Shown here one piece after another: positions 6,584 through 10,166 of a stretch of 10,166 bases of DNA. Location: positions 1 to 10,166 of the forward strand of contig NZ_CALPCM010000056.1 in the NCBI RefSeq assembly GCF_943193015.1, in the 5' to 3' direction. The notes beneath the pieces are model-generated. The model ran no database searches, had not been told where the DNA came from, and saw nothing but the letters and a program-made list of their open reading frames with translations. Source of the stretch: Hominisplanchenecus_A murintestinalis (GTDB lineage Bacteria > Bacillota > Clostridia > Lachnospirales > Lachnospiraceae). Both the position numbers and the translations under genes were made by a program. Positions within the stretch are counted from its first letter, which is position 1. Each line of letters opens with the position of its first letter.

Positions 6584-6595
6584 AGTTGCGCAACT
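6584..6595. promoter_or_regulatory. Perfect palindrome AGTTGCGCAACT, candidate operator
   Basis: The 12-bp palindrome stands out as the only GC-containing dyad in a very AT-rich stretch. Its form fits dimeric winged-helix regulators, but no such regulator is encoded in the window. Confidence 0.35.
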
Positions 6596-6702
6596 AACTT
6601 CCATATTTTACCAGTATATTTCTAATAAATAGCGTGGTATTGTATAAATAACATTAATAATATTCACACACAGTAAAAGTTAGATAAAGGGGGTGTTCAT
6701 AG

Positions 6703-6723
6703 ATGATGGGTATTTTTGTTTAA
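6703..6723 (+). other. Six-codon ORF with strong ribosome site (possible leader peptide)
   Basis: AAAGGGGGTG (6686-6695) sits at good distance from ATG ATG, which opens an ORF reading MMGIFV then TAA. The nearest downstream gene starts 94 bases later. It may be a leader peptide, a gene remnant or chance. Confidence 0.25.
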
Positions 6724-6817
6724 TCTATATACATAGAATAAAAAATAAAACACACATTTAAAAAAGCTGTAATAAACATATACTTTGTTGATATCCAGGG
6801 GGAGGGGAGACAGGATA

Positions 6818-7024
6818 ATGAAGGAAACATTAAAAATAGATGAAAGCACTAAGATGCATAAAAATGGGACAAAGAGCCAAGACGAGGCGAAGAAGTATCT
6901 GGTAAATGAAGTGAATCGGCATAGGAAAAAAATTATCGAAATGACAAACCAGATTGAAGATGAAAAGTTTTTAAAAAGGATTTGTATATCGTTAGAAGAG
7001 TATCTAAAAGAATACAGACTGTAG
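6818..7024 (+). CDS. Small charged helical protein, unknown (68 aa)
   Basis: I do not recognise this 68-residue protein. It is highly charged and Lys/Glu-rich, predicted all-helical, with no membrane segment or cysteine pair. The start at 6818 follows a purine-rich ribosome site, GGGGGAGGGGAG (6799-6810); the longer TTG-start reading frame from 6785 would place that site inside the gene and is less likely. It converges on the repressor gene: its stop codon lies in the left arm of their shared terminator. Its position next to the repressor, in the lysogeny module, suggests a small regulatory or immunity-related role, but that is inference only. Confidence 0.65.
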   Translation: MKETLKIDESTKMHKNGTKSQDEAKKYLVNEVNRHRKKIIEMTNQIEDEKFLKRICISLEEYLKEYRL

Positions 7025-7056
7025 AAGAGGAGCCGGGTTATCCTGGCTCCTCTTCT
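7023..7056. terminator. Shared bidirectional terminator overlapping both gene ends
   Basis: Arms 7023-7037 and 7042-7056 form a 15-bp stem (AGAAGAGGAGCCGGG with its complement, one G-T wobble) with a 4-base loop. ATTTTAAGC follows on the plus strand. The stem overlaps the last base-pairs of the 68-residue gene and the final codons (EEEPG) and stop of the repressor gene, so both coding ends are part of the terminator. Confidence 0.75.
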
Positions 7057-7412
7057 ATTTTAAGCAGTTTTTTTATAAATCCTTCAATTTCTACAAGAAT
7101 TTCTGGGTTAGTTTCTGCTATCATATTGACCCAACGTATCAGGGTTTCGTTGTCTGTACGTTGCAACTTTCCGATATTGATAGAGAAACGCTCTTCCCGA
7201 CTGGCTTCTATTGTTGGCTCGCCCCTTCCTGTGCGGAGCCATTCTTCATTTACTCCAAATTCTCGACAAATAGACAGTATTATTGCGTCTGTCGGATTTC
7301 TCAAACCAGTTTCATATCCAGTAACAGTATTCCCTTTAACCCCGATACGCTCCCCGAACTCAACCTGTGTTAATTTATGGTGCTTTCTTATCTGCTTTAT
7401 TCTATCTTTCAA
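7038..7412 (-). CDS. XRE-family phage-type repressor (cI-like)
   Basis: This 124-residue protein has an N-terminal helix-turn-helix of the Cro/CI type (about residues 4-58): LTQVEFGERIG is the first helix and turn, and KGNTVTGYETG the recognition helix. This is followed by NPTD...EFGVNEEWLRTGRGEP, a segment very common in repressors of Clostridia phages. The C-terminal half is helical and probably dimerises. I chose TTG at 7412 because AGGAGGGGAGG ends just before it; the longer form from 7445 would begin inside the promoter. It is transcribed from its own consensus promoter (7436-7464) and diverges from the early operon. The CTCG-type operators at 7452-7513 are its likely targets. It has no peptidase domain, so induction would need a separate partner. 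Confidence 0.9.
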   Translation of the reverse strand: MKDRIKQIRKHHKLTQVEFGERIGVKGNTVTGYETGLRNPTDAIILSICREFGVNEEWLRTGRGEPTIEASREERFSINIGKLQRTDNETLIRWVNMIAETNPEILVEIEGFIKKLLKIEEEPG

Positions 7413-7435
7413 GACCTCCCCTCCTTTCAGTGATA

Positions 7436-7464
7436 AATATATCAAAAAAAACTCGCAAAGTCAA
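7436..7464 (-). promoter_or_regulatory. Repressor-maintenance promoter (leftward)
   Basis: On the minus strand TTGACT (7464-7459), a 17-base spacer and TATATT (7441-7436) form a near-consensus promoter. It reads into the TTG start at 7412. Operator-like CTCGCAAAGTC lies inside the spacer, suggesting autoregulation. Confidence 0.85.
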
Positions 7465-7513
7465 TATTTATATTGACAAAACTCGAAATGAGATATATAA
7501 TACTCGCATAGAG
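7452..7513. promoter_or_regulatory. Three repressor operators of the lysogeny switch
   Basis: O1 CTCGCAAAGTC (7452-7462), O2 CTCGAAATGAG (7482-7492) and O3 CTCGCATAGAG (7503-7513) share the form CTCG-N4-GAG, O1 being the least symmetric. O2 and O3 begin 21 bases apart, two helical turns. O2 and O3 cover the early promoter and O1 the repressor promoter, the expected layout for a two-state switch. Confidence 0.75.
7473..7501 (+). promoter_or_regulatory. Early promoter (rightward), perfect consensus
   Basis: TTGACA (7473-7478), a 17-base spacer and TATAAT (7496-7501) match the consensus fully. It drives the early operon starting at 7534. One operator-like site lies in its spacer and another at the transcription start. 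Its -35 and the leftward -35 form the inverted repeat GTCAATAT / ATATTGAC (7460-7477), so the promoters are back to back. Confidence 0.9.
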
Positions 7514-7533
7514 ATGAAAAAGGAGGTGTTATC

Positions 7534-7713
7534 ATGGCAGGTATTAAAAAACTGGAACTGACAAAAGACCATTTGACCAATATTAAGATGATGATTCCAT
7601 TGCTGGACGACCGGGCGAGGGAAGCAGTCTCCTATTTAATGTTTGGGTATTGCATAAGAGAATCGATGGAGAAGGACGGTCAGAGAGACAAGCAATCACA
7701 GAAAGTAGGATAA
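7534..7713 (+). CDS. First gene of the early operon, unknown small protein (59 aa)
   Basis: This 59-residue protein (begins MAGIKKLELT) follows AGGAGG by 7 bases and is the first gene from the consensus early promoter, in the place where a Cro-like protein would sit. I see no helix-turn-helix. Residues 10-45 look helical and amphipathic (KDHLTNIKMMIPLLDDRAREAV), and the C-terminus is polar. It is 13 bases upstream of the next gene. Position suggests an anti-repressor, a Cro substitute or a recruitment factor, but I cannot assign a function. Confidence 0.75.
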   Translation: MAGIKKLELTKDHLTNIKMMIPLLDDRAREAVSYLMFGYCIRESMEKDGQRDKQSQKVG

Positions 7714-7726
7714 GGAGGGGGGGGCG

Positions 7727-7915
7727 ATGCAACGACTATTAGATGCAGTCAATACCGCGATAGAGGAAGAATACAACGATATAAAAAAACGGGGGAAAGT
7801 GTACCCAGGGATAGAAAAGACATTCAGAGATATTAGGTGGAAACATCCAGAACTGGCGGTCTATGTAAAAAAAAGAATGTTAAAAATCGCAGAGGAAAAA
7901 GGCGACCTGCCATAA
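7727..7915 (+). CDS. Unknown small early protein (62 aa)
   Basis: This 62-residue basic, helical protein (begins MQRLLDAVNTAIEEEYNDIKKRGK) is preceded by AAGGAGGGGGGGCG and lies 13 bases after the previous stop, so it belongs to the early operon. The segment YPGIEKTFRDIRWKHPELAVYVKKRM has spaced aromatic and basic residues consistent with nucleic-acid or protein contact. No known domain is recognised. Its stop is 20 bases from the end of the convergent antisense gene at 7936-8199. Confidence 0.7.
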   Translation: MQRLLDAVNTAIEEEYNDIKKRGKVYPGIEKTFRDIRWKHPELAVYVKKRMLKIAEEKGDLP

Positions 7916-7935
7916 AAAGCAAGCCGCACCATTAA

Positions 7936-8199
7936 TTACAGAAGTTCGATCTTAACAATGGAATTAATGTTATAAACTACGTCATTATTGTGATTTAAAC
8001 TGAAAAAATCACAATTGGAAAAAGCATCCATTATGGATGGTAAGATCCCATTATGAACATGTATTTCCAATTTAATAGACTTTGAAATAGAGGCGAACAT
8101 TTCACCGTCATATTCAAAATTGGCGATAGGGATAAGGTAATCACCAGCGGCTAACTCTAAAATGCTTTTGTCAGAAAAATAAATAATAGCCTTATCCAT
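7936..8199 (-). CDS. Antisense small gene with its own promoter, unknown (87 aa)
   Basis: This gene is opposite to the early operon. The 87-residue protein (begins MDKAIIYFSDKSILEL) looks beta-rich in its first half and has no signal peptide or membrane segment. The start at 8199 has AAAGGAG 8 bases upstream; the longer frame from 8250 would begin inside the leader hairpin. It is served by the promoter-leader cassette at 8218-8278, which is also found in front of the gene at 8477-8650, although the proteins are unrelated. Such a self-driven reverse gene in a phage early region fits a moron, perhaps an immunity or exclusion factor expressed in the lysogen. I do not recognise the family. Confidence 0.7.
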   Translation of the reverse strand: MDKAIIYFSDKSILELAAGDYLIPIANFEYDGEMFASISKSIKLEIHVHNGILPSIMDAFSNCDFFSLNHNNDVVYNINSIVKIELL

Positions 8200-8269
8200 T
8201 GAACTTACTCCTTTCTTCGTACTCGGCTGCTGCAACAGCCTGTAAGTCAAGAATAGGAGAAAGCAGCAT
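8192..8269 (-). other. Possible 25-codon peptide ORF overlapping the next start
   Basis: An ATG at 8269 opens an ORF with SPILDLQAVAAAEYE that ends in a TAA inside the ATGGATAAG start of the 87-residue gene. The second cassette copy encodes SPILDVQAVAAAEYE in the same position, there in frame with the 57-residue gene. There is no ribosome site, and if the promoter is real the ATG lies upstream of the transcript start. Confidence 0.2.
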
Positions 8270-8278
8270 AGAAGTCAA
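8218..8278 (-). repeat. Promoter-leader cassette, copy 1
   Basis: This 61-bp segment is 51/61 identical, without gaps, to 8671-8731. It carries TTGACT (8278-8273), a 17-base spacer and TATTCT (8255-8250). The predicted transcript start, near 8243, is followed at once by a hairpin: GGCTG and CAGCC (5 bp, loop TTGCAG) with an outer TAC/GTA clamp. The copies differ most in the promoter spacer and least in the -35, -10 and hairpin. Confidence 0.8.
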
Positions 8279-8333
8279 CATGTTTTGCGTGTGGCTTAGA
8301 GAAACAAAAAAGGAAAGCAGGATAGGAGGAGTA

Positions 8334-8480
8334 ATGGAGAATATAGATAAAACGATAGATGCTATCTGCGTCTGGATTAAAAAGGAATTGGAAGCGGGGA
8401 AAAGTAATAGGAATCATGAGATTTCTAAAATGGCAGAAGCTCTGGCGGAGCTAGTGTCCGCCAGACGGGAAAAACTTTAA
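8334..8480 (+). CDS. Unknown small early protein (48 aa)
   Basis: This 48-residue, wholly helical charged protein begins MENIDKTIDAICVWIKKELEAG and ends LVSARREKL. AGGAGG lies 4-5 bases before the ATG at 8334; the longer frame to 8199 lies antisense to the promoter cassette and lacks such a site. It overlaps the end of the antisense 57-residue gene tail to tail by 4 bases. Function unknown; its plus-strand orientation places it with the early operon. Confidence 0.7.
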   Translation: MENIDKTIDAICVWIKKELEAGKSNRNHEISKMAEALAELVSARREKL

Positions 8481-8650
8481 TCCATGTTTTCGGACTTGCC
8501 TACGGTATTGACAATTGTATCGAAAAAGTGCGTCACTTCTTCAGCAGTTCTTACAGAATTTTCATGCTGGCAGATAAGACCATTCTGAATGGCAAGTTCT
8601 GTTAAGGATTTTGCAAGCTGACATTTATAAGTATCAGTAAGCTCAAACAT
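8477..8650 (-). CDS. Second antisense small gene with own promoter, unknown (57 aa)
   Basis: This 57-residue helical protein (begins MFELTDTYKCQLAKSLTELAIQNGLI) starts at 8650 behind GGGAGG, 7 bases upstream. The reading frame continues upstream to 8731 in the cassette and would add SPILDVQAVAAAEYE, but that longer form lacks a ribosome site. It is transcribed from the second promoter-leader cassette (8671-8731), opposite to the early operon. Short proteins with this LAKSLTELAIQNGLI style of N-terminal helix are, as far as I recall, common and uncharacterised in Lachnospiraceae mobile DNA. A role in the lysogenic state is inference from the promoter. Confidence 0.7.
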   Translation of the reverse strand: MFELTDTYKCQLAKSLTELAIQNGLICQHENSVRTAEEVTHFFDTIVNTVGKSENMD

Positions 8651-8670
8651 ATGAATTCCTCCCTTTCTTT

Positions 8671-8731
8671 CGTACTCAGCTGCGGCAACAGCTTGTACAT
8701 CAAGAATAGGAGAACAAAACATAAAAGTCAA
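8671..8731 (-). repeat. Promoter-leader cassette, copy 2
   Basis: This copy matches 8218-8278 with no indels. It carries TTGACT (8731-8726), a 17-base spacer and TATTCT (8708-8703). The leader hairpin is AGCTG and CAGCT (8693-8689 with 8682-8678). Compared with copy 1 a G-C pair has become A-T on both sides, a compensatory change. The outer GTAC/GTAC clamp is intact. Position relative to the downstream ribosome site is the same as in copy 1, apart from one extra T. Confidence 0.8.
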
Positions 8732-8805
8732 TAGATTTTATAAGCAATAGAGTAATCAAATAGAAAACTTAACACAAAAACTTAAGAATGAGAGGAGATT
8801 TTATT

Positions 8806-9147
8806 ATGTCAGTACTGAAAGAAGTAGTTACGAATTTACAGGAAGAGGTCAACGCGAAACTGATAGAGCTGGGAGCGCCAAGAGAAACGGTTTTTAGACT
8901 TGAAGAAGAATTTGCAGATCGTGGAGAGTATGCATCTGGAGAATTTGAAGAAGAATTCGCCGCAAAGATGGTGAGGTATGCCGTGTCTATTCGCATTCTT
9001 TCCGTGGAGACTGGGTACACAACAGAGCGTTTGTGGAACATCTGGGAAGAAACCATGTCGAACTTCCTGAATGGGGATGGTTGCTATTCTACCCCGGAAG
9101 AAGAGTGGGAGAGTTTCAAGGACGCTGCAAGAGAAAGAGACTGGTAA
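8806..9147 (+). CDS. Unknown acidic early protein (113 aa)
   Basis: This 113-residue protein (begins MSVLKEVVTNLQEEVNAKL) is strongly acidic, with an N-terminal helical half and a C-terminal region rich in Trp and aromatic residues (RLWNIWEETMSNFLNG, then PEEEWESF). GAGAGGAGA lies 7 bases before the ATG at 8806; the frame's earlier ATG at 8788 overlaps this site. No cysteine motif or membrane segment is seen. It begins a compact rightward run with the genes at 9154, 9260, 9448 and 9747. High acidity would suit a DNA mimic or inhibitor, but this is speculation. Confidence 0.75.
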   Translation: MSVLKEVVTNLQEEVNAKLIELGAPRETVFRLEEEFADRGEYASGEFEEEFAAKMVRYAVSIRILSVETGYTTERLWNIWEETMSNFLNGDGCYSTPEEEWESFKDAARERDW

Positions 9148-9153
9148 GAAGAA

Positions 9154-9240
9154 ATGGAGCAGGGATTACAGGTAGCAGGAAAGGCTACCACTCTGGTCGA
9201 TTTTCGGAAAGATGTACAACCAATAAAGAATAGTATGTAA
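9154..9240 (+). CDS. Possible 28-codon micro-ORF
   Basis: ATG 9154 to TAA 9240 encodes 28 residues, beginning MEQGLQVAGKATTL. It starts 6 bases after the previous stop and ends 19 bases before the next gene, filling the gap exactly as a gene in a compact operon would. The ribosome site (AAGAGA or TAAGAAG) is weak. It contains a hairpin, GGTAGC (9171-9176) with GCTACC (9184-9189). Confidence 0.35.
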   Translation: MEQGLQVAGKATTLVDFRKDVQPIKNSM

Positions 9241-9259
9241 CAGATAAGGGGGTGGCAGA

Positions 9260-9448
9260 TTGTTTATTCTGAAAATACCAACGGCCAGAGGGAAAGAAGC
9301 GCAGATTAAAATACACTGCCTGATACCCATTGATGGCAAAGAGGTAGACTTTGACGAATTGTCGGAAGAGGAAAAGAAAGCGATTTCAGACAGCATAAAC
9401 AGGAACGCATTGACAAGACACAATTATATAGAAGAGAAAACCGCCTGA
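9260..9448 (+). CDS. Unknown small early protein, TTG start (62 aa)
   Basis: This 62-residue protein reads FILKIPTARGKEAQIKIHCL then IPIDGKEVDFDELSEEEKKAI, suggesting a short beta-sheet followed by a helical acidic tail. GGGGGTGG lies just upstream of the TTG at 9260, and no other start has such a site. Its TGA stop shares its last base with the ATG of the following membrane protein gene (TGATG), so translation of the two is probably coupled. No family is recognised. The location in the rightward cluster suggests a phage early protein. Confidence 0.7.
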   Translation: MFILKIPTARGKEAQIKIHCLIPIDGKEVDFDELSEEEKKAISDSINRNALTRHNYIEEKTA

Positions 9449-9750
9449 TGGCGGTCGAAGAGGACAAGCAGTATACAGCATTAGAGAAAGGAAAGACGGA
9501 AATGTTAGAACTGGAACAGAGTAGAGAACAGAGACGCAGAGGAAAGAAACAGCAGCAGAAAAGAGTCCGTAGATACATATTATCTCTCCTCTCCATCCCG
9601 GTAGAGACTGTATGGCTTGTGTGCATCTGCACGCTGGTATCGCCAACGCTTTCAGGGGAACAGGCAACCGTAGGGATGTGGATAGCAGGGGTGCTGTTGT
9701 GCGTGACGGCTTATTTAAACTGTAAAGGAGAAGGTAGGGGAAAATCATGA
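9448..9750 (+). CDS. Small membrane protein with basic cytoplasmic head (100 aa)
   Basis: Residues 1-43 are charged and helical, ending in a dense basic stretch (QRRRGKKQQQKRVRR). Residues about 44-66 and 74-91 are two hydrophobic segments, so the likely topology is two membrane passes with both ends inside by the positive-inside rule. The ATG overlaps the previous stop by one base, and the stop overlaps the next ATG (ATGA), so three genes are translationally linked. There is no strong ribosome site of its own. Two-pass phage membrane proteins can act in exclusion or lysis, but nothing here distinguishes these. Confidence 0.7.
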   Translation: MAVEEDKQYTALEKGKTEMLELEQSREQRRRGKKQQQKRVRRYILSLLSIPVETVWLVCICTLVSPTLSGEQATVGMWIAGVLLCVTAYLNCKGEGRGKS

Positions 9751-10166
9751 GGAAATATGAGTTTACAGGAGAAACGCAAAACATTGAGTGCACGGGAAAG
9801 GTTATAACCTTACGCCGCATCCGCGCAGCAAGGGATTTCATGGGTGTTAAAAAGGAAGAGCTGGGAGGCTGGATCGAGACGGAGGACAATCTCTCGCATT
9901 CTGAAAATGCGTGGGTGTCTGGAGATGCGCAGGTGTTTGGAGATGCGCGGGTGTTTGGAGATGCGCAGGTGTCTGGAAAAGCGCAGGTGCTTGGAGATGC
10001 GCAGGTGTCTGGAAAAGCGCGGGTGCTTGGAGATGCGCGGGTGTCTGGAAAAGCGCAGGTGCTTGGAGATGCGCGGGTGTCTGGAAAAGCGCAGGTGTTT
10101 GGAAATGCGTGGGTGTCTGGAGATGCGCGGGTGTCTGGAGATGCGCGGGTGTTTGGAGATGCGCAG
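9747..10166 (+). CDS. Hexapeptide-repeat beta-helix protein, partial (cut by window end)
   Basis: 140 codons are present with no stop before the window edge. Residues 1-53 form an N-terminal module (MRKYEFTGETQNI, RRIRAARDF, KKEELGGWIETEDNLS). From residue 54 the protein is built entirely of hexapeptides of the form (N/D/K)A(W/Q/R)V(S/F/L)G: 14 complete copies plus half of another. This matches the left-handed parallel beta-helix repeat of trimeric acyltransferases and of the phage and host proteins with repeated GDAxVxG, including YdcK-like proteins. Catalysis is unproven; these may be structural or host-interaction proteins. The ATG overlaps the upstream stop (ATGA), so it is translated with the membrane protein gene. 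Confidence 0.85.
   Translation, partial: MRKYEFTGETQNIECTGKVITLRRIRAARDFMGVKKEELGGWIETEDNLSHSENAWVSGDAQVFGDARVFGDAQVSGKAQVLGDAQVSGKARVLGDARVSGKAQVLGDARVSGKAQVFGNAWVSGDARVSGDARVFGDAQ
9906..10166 (+). repeat. 18-base tandem repeat array encoding hexapeptides
   Basis: Fourteen 18-base units (9906-10157) plus 9 bases continue past the window. Units follow the pattern GATGCGCAGGTGTCTGGA with limited change. In the middle, units alternate as DAxVSG then KAxVLG, giving a 36-base higher-order period over about four repeats (9960-10103). The array is more GC-rich than the DNA before it and is likely to expand or contract. Confidence 0.9.

Larger units (their letters stand above)
6298..6817. other. 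AT-rich divergent intergenic region, no confident gene
   Basis: About 520 bases of very AT-rich DNA lie between the leftward exonuclease gene and the rightward 68-residue gene. It contains an inverted repeat AATATAGC (6372-6379) / GCTATATT (6394-6401), a perfect 12-bp palindrome AGTTGCGCAACT (6584-6595) that resembles winged-helix (MarR-type) operators, and a strong ribosome site followed by a six-codon ORF (6703-6723). A possible weak promoter (TTCTAA, 17 bases, TATAAA) precedes that ORF. An unannotated small RNA or a degraded gene is possible. Confidence 0.5.

Noticed and set aside
6982..7476. 164-residue plus-strand ORF
   Set aside because: It is antisense to the XRE repressor and would run through the terminator and both promoters.
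9386..9889. 167-residue minus-strand ORF
   Set aside because: It is antisense to three tightly coupled plus-strand genes with good start-stop overlaps and has no family match.
9906..10166. Repeats as CRISPR or intergenic repeats
   Set aside because: Units of 18 bases with no spacers stay in frame and encode hexapeptides of a known repeat type.

Overview
The window looks like accessory DNA of a low-to-moderate GC gut-type Firmicute, most like Lachnospiraceae or a related Clostridia. This is inferred from strong AGGAGG ribosome sites, TTG starts, sigma-A type TTGACA/TATAAT promoters and the protein families seen. No rRNA, tRNA or core housekeeping gene is present, so the host cannot be fixed more closely. 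Two mobile modules appear to lie side by side.

Left module (about 1-2900): a mobilisation region. A run of three inverted repeats (79-163) precedes a MobV/Pre-type relaxase gene (333-1634), which ends at a 21-bp stem hairpin. Facing it on the minus strand is a two-gene operon: a J-domain-like protein (1924-2400) and a 63-residue unknown (1714-1905). The operon leader holds a bidirectional hairpin and a second copy of one hairpin arm. A doubtful plus-strand ORF (2617-2904) runs into the 3' end of the next gene.

Right module (about 2875 to the end): laid out like the lysogeny and early region of a temperate phage or prophage-like element. A large serine recombinase (minus) is followed by a coiled-coil lipoprotein (minus) and a DEDDh exonuclease-BRCT protein (minus). 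Next come a 570-base AT-rich gap with palindromes, a small plus-strand gene, and a cI-like XRE repressor (minus, TTG start). The repressor is divergent from a rightward early operon. The control region at 7436-7513 is very clear: two back-to-back consensus promoters and three CTCG-N4-GAG-like operators. Downstream are many small, mostly unrecognised genes, ending in a hexapeptide-repeat beta-helix protein cut off by the window edge.

The most unusual structure is in the early region. Two short minus-strand genes (7936-8199 and 8477-8650) sit antisense to the rightward operon. Each has its own copy of a 61-bp promoter-leader cassette (51/61 identical) carrying TTGACT-17-TATTCT and a 5'-terminal hairpin with a compensatory base-pair change. 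The coding regions downstream are unrelated. This suggests moron-like genes that are expressed in the lysogen through a duplicated expression cassette.

Which module owns the serine recombinase (prophage integrase, or integrase of a MobV-type mobilizable element) cannot be settled from this window. The order integrase, lipoprotein, repressor, early genes favours the prophage reading.
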